DNA from: Cardinalis cardinalis
Lineage: Eukaryota; Chordata; Aves; Passeriformes; Cardinalidae
NCBI GenBank assembly: GCA_014549065.1
Contig: JACDOX010000001.1
Span: forward strand, 6,592,694 to 6,656,693
Length of the DNA: 64,000 nt
Direction of reading: 5' to 3'
Below, one piece after another: positions 12,208 to 24,045 of this stretch. The notes below the pieces were generated by a model that saw nothing but the letters and a program-made list of their open reading frames with translations, ran no database searches and was not told the origin of the DNA. The number at the start of each line of letters is the position of its first letter. The stretch's first letter is position 1. The translations under genes were made by a program, and so were the position numbers.

Positions 12208-12654
12208 TTTTTTTGCTTTGTATGACAAAGTGTCAGCTCTGTAAGGCAGAAGAATAAATACTGCAGACAATACTGGAAAAGAAAGCAGAATATGGATGTC
12301 TCTGACAAATGGCTCNGATGACACAGTCGAAGAACTCCCACTTGGTTATCTGAAAGAGCTGCCTATCTAAAGTGAGATTTGCAGGTAGTTTAACCCCTAG
12401 CCCAATATTCCCTCAGTAGAGGATTACTGAAACAACAAAATGATGGAAAACTAAACAAGGACTTCATCGTCCCATTAGGTGCCATTGCCTTCTTCAGTTC
12501 TGTTCACTTCACCTTTGTCTCAGTAGTCTTTTATATTGTCAGGTTCATTGGCAGAAACCTCTTTTGCTCTCTATGGAAGGCTTCTTTTCTACTGTTATTA
12601 TTAACAATAATAACACTGAATGAGTCAAGGAGAGAATTTAACTAGGGAAGATAA

Positions 12655-12935
12655 CAAGCTAGTGGAGGAGGTAGAGAAAAAATTGAAAAGAATGTTGAGT
12701 GAGTGCAGTGAGGAGCAGTGATGCAGGGAGGAGGAAAGGTGCAGGGAACAGAAGGGTTAAAAGAGCAGCAAAAGAAAGTCTGAGTCAATGCAGAGTAGGA
12801 GGAGGTAAGTGAGAAGAAATCAAAAAGTTGAATGTGAAAAGGAAGGAAGATTTTTCTTAGAGTGAAATCAGAATGGCAAGGAGAAAGAAATGGAAAGACA
12901 GAACAGGCTGAATAGGCTGAAGAAGGAAGTTCTGC
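12655..12935. repeat. Purine-rich low-complexity tract
   Basis: For about 280 bases the plus strand is dominated by A and G, with repeated GGAGGAGG-, GAAAAG- and AGGAAGGAAG-like words. No strict repeat unit is visible. Confidence 0.6.
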
Positions 12936-15109
12936 TCCACACCTCCAAATTGAGACGGAATGAAGGAATTGGAATACATGAGGTAGACAAGAACAAAAGA
13001 ATANTGGGCTGTGGTAGGAAAGGAAACTATGAAAAACAAAAATTATGTGTTTGACACATGAAGGGGAAGAAGCTGAGGTACTGGTTTAAATATTATATTC
13101 ACTGTATTTTCCTAGAAAAGGAAGGGGTCTTTTCACAGTAGAGTTAAGTTGGAATTGAACACCTGAAAACAGGAGTTAAAAATCCCAAGCAAAAAACTTT
13201 TATAAACTTAGGGAGAGGTCTTTACTAGAGAAATACCACTTTAAATATAATAATTTATGGAGAAAGAGCACAGTCAAAATGTCACCAAATACATACCTGA
13301 AATGCATACGGACAGGTCAGATTCTTTTCATACACACTTCTCAAATATGAATTGTGTTAAATAGATTTTGGTTGGTATGTTAGTTGGACTTTATGTCATT
13401 TACTAGCTGAAAAAAATCCCAAAGCAAAACACTTTCTCTGGCATAGGGCATTATAGAGCAATTTTGTTTGCTACTGAGGTAAATGAAAGATGATGAACTT
13501 GGCTTTGCTGTTGCATAACCAGGGGTGATGTTCCTTTAGCTATGCTCCACTCATGCAACAATGCTGAGCTTTTATAAATTGGCTCTGGGCATTTCTGAAG
13601 CAGGGCACACTTACAGCTTTCTATATCTAAAATCTGAAGATACTGGCTCATCAGAGTTTCCCCCCAGCTTCTTCCCATTCTCTAAGATCATTCCTATCCT
13701 TCTGAAAGGCCCTGCTTGCTCATATCTTGAAATAACTGAATGTCTTTCACTATTGTCAGCTTTCAGGACCCCTGTGGCTCTTTTTCAGTTTTTCATGAGC
13801 CCTACTTGAATATGGTTCTGATACATTGGCACATCCTAGAAGTGTGCTGAGCACACATAAAGCACACATTTGAGAAGAGCACTCCTGCATGCCACAGAAA
13901 ATTACTTGTTTTACTGAGGAAAATTACTTTTTGTCCCTGAAGAATTGCTGCTGCATGGGAGAGTATGAATTAAACAGCACGTATGAATCCTGCAGGAGTC
14001 CATAAAAACTTCAACAGAAATAACACAGGTTTCCTTATACAAGGCTCCAGCCAGCTGGCAGTGGGGTGGCAAGGTTGCCTGCTCCCCATAATCCTGCACT
14101 TGCTCCTTTGTGGGGAAAAAAAAGGAGTTTGGCATCTATCAAATCAAGAGAGATATTAGAAGGACCTCATTCCCATGAAAAGTGTCAGGTTTCTGACTTT
14201 TCATCCATATCCAGGATGAAATATACACGTGTATGCATATGTTGATATATAAGCAAAAAAGAGCCATATATGTCTCCATAAAGGTACACCTATTTAAAAA
14301 TGCTACTTTTTGTGAGATATGAAATCCTTATTCCAGTTGAGCATAATGAATTTTTACTGTTCTCTGTCATGAAGTTTCTAAGGAGGAAACTGAAGGCCAA
14401 AATCAGGCAAGATAATTTCAGGGACCCCAGCTGATTATAAAAAATGTCATGATGTTGTCACTGCACATTATCACAATAAAATATCATCCAGGGCATGAGG
14501 TTAAATTGATAGAGCAGANATTTTTTAGTCCTGCATTAAACGACCATCACTAAATGCTTTTTCAAGCTTGATTAAGTATGAGGAAAATAGAAAGGCAAAA
14601 GGAAAAAATGTAAGTAATTTAATCAAATTTTAAAATATATATTTATGCGAAGTAGGATTTCTGTGTCAGCAATATTTTCTCTTACATTTCTCCTGTTCCT
14701 ATTTGTAAGAAAAAGCATTCCTCCATTTGGCAACATTGAGGAAATAAAATAAAGCATGGACTGAGAGGATCATAAACCCTTTCTGAAGACTTTCTGATCC
14801 TGGCTCTTTAAACCAAAGGACAAATTAATGGAAATACTAAAAAACAAATAGCAAAGGCTGAAAATGCTGTAATACATACATCACTGCTTCAGACAGAAGA
14901 GCAAGCTCTCAATTTTGGCAGCAACTGATGGAGGTGGCCAGCAGAGCCATAGAAATGTCCTGAGGGTGTTGCTTTCNGCTGGCCATAAGCACAAAAGCTG
15001 TGTTTTGAGGAATGCAGTCCTGGCTGGCTGAATAATCAATCAGTGATTTTGTCCAGCCAATGCACAGAGCAAGGGGGAGAGAGAAGACTGAGGCAGAGAC
15101 ACGCAGGTG

Positions 15110-15315
15110 CATACCCTGTGGGTGACCCTGCACTGGAACACAGTGCCCAGAGAGGTTGTGGAGCCTCCCTCTCTGAAGATATTCAAGAACCATCTGGAAA
15201 CAATCCTTCCAATGTTCTCTAGGATGACCCTACTCCAACAGGGAGGTTGGACCAGATGGCCCGCTGTGGTCACTTCCCACCTGATCCATTCTGTGGTTCT
15301 GTGTCATTCTGGGTC
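15110..15315 (+). mobile_element. CR1 LINE 3' fragment, plus strand
   Basis: This is a 5'-truncated CR1 retrotransposon copy. Frame 2 of the plus strand reads HWNTVPREVVEPPSLKIFK, matching the end of the CR1 ORF2 protein (HWNxLPxEVVxxPSLExFK). It is followed by the usual 'gggaggttggaccagatgg' 3' UTR and an 'attctgtggttctgtg' tail. The element is inactive because nearly all of ORF2 is missing. Confidence 0.85.
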
Positions 15316-15579
15316 TGAAAAGCACAAGTGACTGGCCCGAAGGAAAAAACCACAACTACTGTGTTTTAGAAACTCCCTTGTATGTAGAACGAGGGGAAAT
15401 TATAACAAGAAAGAAGTATAAAAGATGCAGGAAATCTCTTCATATGAAGATTTGTTGTCTTGGATATGGAAATCATTCCTTCCCCTAAGCCTTAAACAAC
15501 TACAGAAAAATAGATGGCAGTGTTCATATTACATTTTGTATTCTTTTAAAGAAAAAAATAAAATTATTGAATATCATTT

Positions 15580-16495
15580 CATAGAATCATAGAATATGCT
15601 GTATTTTAAGGGACCTATCTGGATCCTCAAGTCCACCTCATGGCCCTGTGCAGAACGCCCCAAGGCTCACACCATGTGCCTGAGAGCATTGTCCAAACAC
15701 TCCTTGAACTCTGTCAGGCTTGGTTCTGTGACCATTTTCTCTGTGACCATTTTCAGTACTCAACCATGCTCTCAGTGAAAAACTTTTTCCTGGTATCCAA
15801 CCTAAATTTCCACTGACACAACTTCAAGCCATTCCNTTGGGTCCTCTCACTGGTCATAGGGGTGAAGACATTGTTACCTGTCCCTCCTCTTCCCTTCTCA
15901 AGGACGTTGTACACTGCAATGAGGTTTTCCCTGTGTTTCCTCTTCTCCAGGCTGAGCAAACCAAGTGACCTCAGCCACTGCCAATAAAGTTTCCCCTTCA
16001 GACCATTCACCTTGCTCTTAGCCCTTCTTTCAACACTTTCTAATACCATAAGACCTTTCTGATATTGTGGTGCCCAGAATTGCCCCCAGCACTCAAGGTG
16101 AGGCCACCCCAGTGCAGAGCAGAGCAGAGCAGAGCAGGACAATCCCCTCCCCTGCCTGGCTGTGATGCTTTGCCTGATGCCCCCCAGGACAGAGTTGGCC
16201 CTCCTGGCTGCCAGGGCACTGCTGGCTCATGTTCAACTTGCCACCAACGAGGAACCCCAGGTCCCTTTCTGCAGTGCTGCTCTTCAGCATCTTCCTCCCC
16301 AGTCTACACACATCCAGGGTTGCCCCATACCAGGTGCAGAATCCAGCACATTCCTCATTGAACTTCACATTGCTGGTGATTGCCCAGGCCTCTAATTTAT
16401 CTAGGTCTCTCTGAAGGGTCTCTCTGCCCTTGAAGGAGTTGACAGCTCTTCCCAATTTGCTGTTGACAGCAAATTTATTAGATAATGACAAATTA
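15580..16495 (-). mobile_element. CR1 LINE 3' portion with decayed ORF2, minus strand
   Basis: The element starts at its 3' tip ('catagaatcatagaat', 15580-15595) and runs leftward-to-rightward in antisense to about 16495. The minus strand encodes the C-terminal third of the CR1 ORF2 reverse transcriptase in two frame-shifted pieces. One piece (16491-16093) contains LQRDLDKLEAWA, CRLGRKML and AERDLGFLVGGKLNMSQQC. The other (16142-15753) contains WGQFWAPQYQKG, LGLLSLEKRKH and RFRLDTRKKFF. At the reverse-transcriptase catalytic position the family FADD is replaced by FAVN (16473-16462), so both aspartates are lost. A GCAGA pentamer expansion (16114-16137) lies at the break between frames. This is a dead, 5'-truncated copy. 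Confidence 0.92.
16114..16137. repeat. (GCAGA)n expansion inside the CR1 copy
   Basis: About five tandem GCAGA units interrupt the CR1 ORF2 remnant. They convert a single serine-alanine-leucine segment into repeated leucine-cysteine-serine-alanine text and shift the frame. Confidence 0.85.
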
Positions 16496-17767
16496 AGAAG
16501 ACTTTCTTTTTAAAGAGAAATAAGTTTAAACCAAAGTTAACAATATAATATTTCTTTTATTGATAGTGAATTTTTCTTTTCTTCTGAAATACCTCAATAA
16601 TTTAATACAGTAAACCTGCAACATAAATATATCCACTGNTGCCAGCATGCTTTGATCCCCTTAATACTGGCAGGCCTCTGTTGNCTCCCACTCTTGATTT
16701 TGTTAACAGCAATTTAAGCAGCAATCCTTTCAAGATAAAAGGATAACAACTATATGAAAATGTTCTCTTACAGAGTTCAAACAACCATTCATAAAGCTTG
16801 TCAGGCAGCTTTACTTGCCTTGTACTTCCATAGCACAAGACCCTGAAATCCTTGGTCTGTGCTGAGNGGTTTCCTCTTACAAGCTAGTAGTCTTCAATTT
16901 TATTTTAATTTATGGTTCAAATTGACAAATTTTTCTTTACTGCTCCAAGCACCTAAAAAACATTCATCTTAAATGAATGAGAAATGAAATTTTAGGCTAT
17001 TTGAATCACCATTCTGCTTTTACATCAGTGGGAATCTTACTTGGTGAATGTGCAGCAGCCATTTAGGGGAAAGGATGTCAGCTNAAGTAATTGCAATCTA
17101 TAATTGGAACGCAAATATGGATGAAATTTGGGGCTTCTGAAAAAATACATGTGTTAATCTTCAAGAGAAACTAACAACCTTGAATGTGTTTAGCAAGGTC
17201 TATACACCATTGACTACAAATTGGAAAAAAACTTCCTTCTTCCAAATTTATTTTGACTAATTCTCTAATCTATAGTCACATTGATGCCACTGAAGTATAA
17301 ATTTACACACAGCAGAAAAACTTATTTTTGTGTTAGTTGCCACACAACTGCAGTAATGACATCACTCATGGTAAACTTATATCATATCTAGTGTAAATAG
17401 CTCCAATTTCTAATAACATTAGTGACATTGAGCCATAGAGGATGTGTCTAAAATTAGTTTTGAATTTTTTATATGTAGGTATGAAAATCTTTTAAACACT
17501 GAACATTCAAAATAAAAGTGTTGAAAAGTATTNCTTAGTGCATTATTACACTTGTTAGTTCTATACATTTAGTACCCCTAAATATTCAGATATCAAAGAA
17601 AAATGTTTAAGATATTAATAAGGGGTTTGTCACTTATTTTGTTTTGCCTGTGTTTAATTTCATAGCTGCTGGTAGGGTCAGTTCTCCTTTATATGTTTAA
17701 ATTAGTGGAACTCCCATGCAGCAGGGCTTTTCCTTTCTTTGCTCTTAAGACCAGTATACTAATAATG

Positions 17768-17924
17768 AACAAAATGTGACAATCAGTACATTTCCTTTAG
17801 AAGATCTCNCAGTGTTTCTTCTCACGAGATTTGTGCCATGAGCAAGGAACTAAATGTGGTGCTCAGTGCCTTCTTTGAGAAGATCTCAAGGTGTTTCTTC
17901 TCACAAGATTTGTGTCATTGAGCA
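17768..17924. repeat. Two-copy tandem duplication, period about 80 bp
   Basis: Copy 1 (17768-17847) and copy 2 (17848-17924) share long words in the same order: AA(C/A)AAATGTG at the start, GAAGATCTC (17800 and 17879), GTGTTTCTTCTCAC, and AGATTTGTG followed by GAGCA. Substitutions and a one-base spacing difference separate them, so the duplication is not recent or is under little constraint. Neither copy carries an open frame of note. Confidence 0.88.
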
Positions 17925-20900
17925 TGATTTTTCTCGCTCAAGCAACCAAGTAATCTCATACTTGGAAATTTCAATTTTTTAATCCCTCGGAGCTGTCCTA
18001 GCCAGTGTTTGCTGGAAACAGGAGCACAATCTCATGTGAATCATATAAATGGAGATTTGTGTTGTAAGAGACAAATACATCCAACTAAGACAAAGAAAAC
18101 TAGCATAAGAAGTGCTCATTTCATATGGGATAATATTCTCATTAAAAGAAAAAAAGAAAAACAAAAAACTTTAACAGCAGTACATTCAATTTCAGGTCAA
18201 TTGTGTAATTCCTGGTGCATTTTCTCAGTGAGANAGTAATGTTAGCTTATTTGTTGCCAATAGATGGCAGTGATCACTCAGTTTCCTTCAGGAATAAAAA
18301 TTCTGTAACAAATTAAGTGTAGGGAGATGGGTAGGTATTCAGGCAGATCCTTTTATAAATCCTGAAGTTATTGCTGTTGGGTGTTTAACCAGAACATTTC
18401 CTTACTTTCATATGTTCCAACATCAGGTAGTCCTTGGATTAAGGAAACCTCTATTGGTGCTTCCTTTGAAGCCAATTCCATGGCCTGGTCTCAGCCTGAA
18501 CTGAAGCCCCCCCAGTACATTGCTCCTCCCTCCTCAGGAGGCACATGGGAAGGGGCTCTTCCTGTTCTAGCTCACATCCCGTGGTTTGTAGGCACCTCTT
18601 CCCTGCAGTCTTCCCTTTCTGCTTTCTGACATGTGTCTCTTGCTTAATGGGCAGCTGCCAAGGGCAGCTCAGCAGGCAGTGGCCACTCTCTTNGGAAAGG
18701 TACAGTCAAAGCAGACTTGATGGACAGGAAGCTTTGGGNTTTGAGGATGGTGAATTGCCTGAATTGTTTGTGTCACTGGTGATGCAAAGGATCTCCTCAT
18801 CTGGCATATGAAATAGATTCAAAATTTCCCCTTTCACTCACTTCCTGTAAGCAAAACAGAAATCAGCTGGGATTGCTTTGCTATCAGCATGAAAGTAAGA
18901 GAGGAGAACAGCAAATCCTCACCAAGTCACTGATGGGGATTTTTCTGATCCAGATGGTACCTACTGTGCTTGAGTGCTCTGTAGGTCTCAGCAGTGTGGA
19001 TGTGTTTTCTTGAGTGACTCAGAGCACACAAATATTCACTCCTTTACAAAGTTCAGACATCCTCTTGAAGGTTCTGAGTATGCAAATGGTGAAATATGCA
19101 ACACATTCAAAATTTTCTTTTTCAGCAGTTGCACAGCTTGCCAAGACACAAGGTGACTTCAGCTCAAATACTACCTCTGACAGATGTGTCTTCTCCCGGC
19201 ATATTCCAGTCCACATCAAAACACCTCATAGCTTTGGTAAAGGAGTTAACTACTTTCTTTGTTTTAACTACTTCCATGANCACTCTCAGTTGTTTACTTT
19301 CTGCTGCATTAGAGGAAAATGAACACTTCCCAAACATTTCTTGAGACTTCAGGAGCCTTTGCATAGACTAATCACCACAGATCCATTAAGGGACTTAGAC
19401 ATTTTACTCTCCTTTAAATACCTAAGTCAAATCTCTCAATCNTCAAAATGCCACACTTATCTATCACCTAATCATGGTTCCATCTGTAGTCTGAAGGCAC
19501 TTTTGTTTTTACAGAGTCTTTATATATTTGATGATCAGCCAGANATTGTCACTGTACCAGAGTTCCAACAAAATTAACAAATTAAGAGCTTCTCTTCTGA
19601 GTTGGATGAGACAACTCTCAGAACAGTATTTGNACACACATCAGCAAAAGAGAAGCAACAATGGCAGCATATTCTTGCTTATTAATAGTGTGGTTAAAAA
19701 TTTACTTGGAATGAAGAAAATCAAAGCTAGCTCCCTTTCCTGCTTGAAAATAAAAAGCTTTGAAATTTGACAGCTGCTCTAATCTGTACAGCTGCAAATT
19801 CATAGGAATTCACAGGAGGTGAGCACACTTTTCCTCCTTTCTAAAAATTACCCAAGCCATTGACTCATCCTTTCAATACCCTTTTCTCTTCCCCACCANC
19901 ATTTATACCTCATTAATGTTTTCTCAACTACAGGACAAACGTCATCGGTATGAACATCATACAAGGAAATACCTATTTCCCAGCCTTGAGATAAATGTCA
20001 GACTTCCTAGAGGAAGTAGTAGTGNCTGAATATCCATGTCCAAGACTTACAGAAAGAGAAAAGGGATGTGTACCTATAGTACTGCAAGTACCAACTTGAA
20101 TTTCTGTTTAATTTCTAGTACANCCGACTGAATTTGGATCCAGCACACATTCCCTTGTCACAAAGGTCTCTTCTACTCAAAGGAATAGCTTCTCCAGGTC
20201 TCATCTGTAGTACTGATTAGCATGAACCAGTATATACATGAGGAGAACCACTTATCAATTTTGGTGTCTTAGGGTGGGAACATCTCAGGGGTTTAAGATG
20301 GATCATGGTAGGGATGAGCAGGTAGGCATTTCCCATCTACNAAGCTTCTAATACATTAATGCAAACTCATACATGGTCATTTTCTCTCTGTGTCTCAGTA
20401 ATGACTCAGCTGATATAGCAGGTTTTTCATTTAGATCTGAAATATCACCAAAACCAAGCTACTTCAATATTTGCACTCACATGCTAATCTGGTCTGGTAG
20501 GAACAGATGTGTTCTGATACTACTTCCCATGTAAACTAATCCAGTCTCAGTATGCCCAGGAGAACTAATAACTACCATGGTACAAGCAGCTCATGAAAGA
20601 CAAAAGGAAAATAAAAAATANTCCACTGTATTTTCAGGATGTCTCCAACATAACAGACTCAGCAGAATTGGGCAAAATTTGAACCCAAAACACAGAACTT
20701 GTATCTAATATCCTTTATAACATCTCATTCCCTTATTGCACCTNTTTCATAGTTGGTACCAATAATATTCAGCATCGTTCCCCTTTCAATACTATTCAAA
20801 AGAAGAGAATAGAAAAGAAGGGATAGAATCTGAAACAGAAGACAAAGGAAATTAGTTGNATTTTCTCTGCCCTCCTGCTTCAGCTTTCAAAACTAATTGG

Positions 20901-22140
20901 CCAGGAAACTTTTAAGAAAATGAGTGCACATATATTGCCAGATTTCTCTTCATGTATGTCTGTGATTATTTTCTCATTAGACTTCTTCTCTGCTTTGAGT
21001 CTAAAGAATCAGCCAGAATCATAGATCATAGTTTTGACATGTGTTTCACTGAACTTTATTCCAGTGTAAAATTTTAACTTATCTGTGGCCCAGACTTTCA
21101 CAGCTGACTCAGTGCATGACATCCATAAATAATATAATTTATGACACAGAGCTTAAAACCATCAAGACAAGATGCCAGGAAGTTTTCTCTGTTCAGAATC
21201 CTTTTTTTCATGTGAGCCTTGATTAGTGTGAACAATTTTTCCTTGACCTTTTTAGAAAAGAGTTCAGACTTCTCACTCCTAATCTCCAGCTAAAGATTGC
21301 CTTGATGATATTTTGAGTCTCCAGACTGTGCCAGAAGAGTTGCCAGAACAGCAGTACTTCTGTTTATTTATGAATTCCATGGGTTTCTCATTCACCTCTG
21401 AATAATTCCAGAGTCGTTATTGCATGCTTTAAATCTGCCTGNGGGATTTTTGTTTCAGAAACCTAAGAATCTACCTCATTTTTTGATCTGATACAGTAGC
21501 TCTGAAANATACATACTCTTCATCTAATTGGCTTCAGAAGAACTCTTANGGTTTTACTGACTTCAAGATCAGAGTGCCAGATTTGTTGCTGTANTCTAAG
21601 ATAAATCTGAATGAAAAANAAGTCATTAAGAGTCTGAAAACACATTTTTAAAATTTTAAATTCTTGGAAAAGTAGGAAAACANTATTAGATGTTTAATTC
21701 TATATTGAGAGCTATAACAACCATATATCATAATGCACTTAATATATTANAATTAATCCATTCATAATAAAGATTAGTAAACTAAGATTGGTAATTGAGC
21801 GCAGGTGTCAAATAATCTGTTGCTCTAANCATACAGTCCTTGATTCAGTGAATAGAGAACACAACAGCAGCTCAGCAATATATAAATAAGATCTATATTT
21901 GGGTGGGGAACAGCTCCTATTTGATGAGGNCCCACGCATAACACACAGGCCTTTAAAAGAGAAAATCAACCCAGAGTAGTTAGTCACTGACAGAAGTGTA
22001 TTTTGGTCATTGGTTGGTATCTCTTTAGAAAAGCAAACCATTTCAAGGTTTTCAAAAATCAGAGCTCCTCTNTCCATCCCTGGTTTACAACAGAAGTTGT
22101 ACTTGAATTGGAAAAATACTTAATTGTAACATNATTTGAG

Positions 22141-22215
22141 TTAATATAGAAGTTAATATAAAATTTAATAGTATAATTAATATATTAATATAATTAACAT
22201 AATAGTTAATATAGA
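22141..22215. repeat. AT-rich imperfect repeat (TTAATATA-like)
   Basis: The sequence is made almost wholly of A and T, with repeated TTAATATA and AGTTAATATAGAA words. It reads as a degenerate simple repeat. Confidence 0.7.
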
Positions 22216-23897
22216 ATTTTACCAAATGCACCAGGACAGGAGGGAAGGCAAAGTGATACAACCTGAGACCAATGCTATCACAACTTGACCAGGCAGGATC
22301 ATTTCCAGGTCACACAGAGAAGTTCCAGTGGATGCTCACCCTGTTAACTGTAGGTGGTTTAGCTCCTTCAGTAGCTTTTTGAAGATTCCTTTCCTCTTGT
22401 GTGTTCTAAGTTAGAACAAAGTTTACAGAAGTCTTGAGGCTAGGTTTAAATCTACTCATTTCAAAGGAATGGCTATGTTAAANTAGAAGATCAAATTCAA
22501 CACAACAACATTTTAATATTTCACTCAAAATTTGTAACTGTTATATTGGATCTGTCCTAGAACAATTATCTTGGTGATAACATAGACTTGTTTGATCATT
22601 ACAGTTATGTAAGGTATTATTTCTCTGTTGGTTTCTGACCAACTTGCTATGGCTCTGATTATAAAAATCTCATTTGTGAACTTCAAACATTTCATATTAA
22701 CCCATTAATATTAAAACACAACATAACATCTTCATAAACAGCAATTAAATCTTAGAATAAACANGTTCTCAGGAATATAAATTGAGGCTAAAACCTCACA
22801 ATACCTTCTATTAAAACACCATGCACAGTTCTAACCTNCAAAGTTTAGTAAGGGTAAATGCAATACAGATCACACTACTAAAACAAAATTATCATCTGGG
22901 GAAAATAATTAATTAAAAGCTCTAAATAAATTTTGAAAATATTAGATCTAGAGTTGATCAAGTTATTGAGAGCATGATCGGCTGCAAATGGAAAAAAAGG
23001 TGGTCAAAACAGTAATATTACAGCCACAGACTGTAGGGATATACAACTAGATGACTGAAAAAAAAAAAAGGTTTACAAGGCTAACATACCAACATTCACT
23101 TGAGAATCCAAATGCCCTAAATAGGACTCTGGGAGAAAAAGTAATTCCCTAGTAGGCAATATATCTATTGCCTTTGAGACAAAGCATCNCTGATCTACTT
23201 CCTTTTGAGCTCTGATCAAGTCTGGTCAAGAGGATGGTCAAGTCTTTATTTCAGAAAANAGATGGTAGGAAGATAAGTTTCACAACCATCCCCTCTGACT
23301 CACTTCTATTGCCACTTTTCTTTCAAAAGAGATCTGTGACAGATCTTCTCTTCAGTCACCCACCATAGCTGGCAGAAANGTAAATTCAAGATCAGGAAAG
23401 GCTTTACAAACATTTAACCACCTGTTGCCCTGACTGTGAGACACAGAGATAGCACAAGCAGTAGGTACCTAAAGAAACTGAGGTTCATTCACCTCATAAA
23501 GGAAGGGATCTGCAGTAACATCCAAGGGAAAAATGGGAATTGTGCTGACTGAACTTCAGACTGGGTTTGCAGAGTGAACTTTCCTGTAGACTTCTTAGTT
23601 TTCTATTTCACCAAAACTTTTAATGTAGCTCTAGTTTAAATTTGACTCATTTTACTGGAGTCCACCACAGGGAATGTAAACCCCAGAAACAGATATGGAA
23701 CAACACACTGATGAAAATTTGAAATATTTTTGCACAAATTTAGTCTCTTAAAATTGTAGCAACATCACTACCGCCAGTAAAATGTACTTAAAATCACCCA
23801 TTTTGTTTAATTTTATTGTAGTTCCATTGCTGTTTTAAACATGTGTTAAAAGAATCCTCCTAGTTTGGCATTATATTTAGTAATAGAAACTTGTGAA

Positions 23898-24045
23898 AAC
23901 ATAAGGGTTGGAAAATACCTNTAAGATAATTGTGTTGAGCCTTTAACTCAGCACCACCATGATCATCACTAAAACNTGTTCCCAAGTGCCACATCCACAA
24001 GTCTTTTAAAGACCTCCAGGGAGAAGGCATTTTTTCACTGTTCTG
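23898..24045 (-). mobile_element. CR1 LINE fragment, minus strand
   Basis: The sequence 'agggttggaaaatacct' followed by 'taagataattgtgttgagcc' and 'cagcaccaccatgatcatc', then the 'cccaagtgccacatccac' word and 'agacctccagggag', matches the reverse complement of a common avian CR1 3' region. It is divergent and short. Confidence 0.75.

Larger units (their letters stand above)
11201..15109. other. Intergenic DNA with microsatellite, purine tract and palindromes
   Basis: No gene is recognised. The stretch holds an (AAAC)n microsatellite near 12186-12207, a 10-bp-arm AT palindrome at 12593-12615, a strongly purine-biased tract at about 12655-12935, and a 21-base alternating purine-pyrimidine run at 14221-14241. 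Confidence 0.6.
16496..23895. other. Intergenic DNA; tandem duplication and AT-rich tract, no gene recognised
   Basis: The stretch contains the 80-bp tandem duplication at 17768-17924 and a TTAATATA-rich tract at 22141-22215. The remaining sequence is unremarkable, with short chance open frames and frequent single unresolved bases between 19 and 22 kb. Confidence 0.6.

Noticed and set aside
14909..15273. Minus-strand open frames over 14.9-15.3 kb
   Set aside because: The right part is antisense to a plus-strand CR1 fragment and the rest has no recognisable content.
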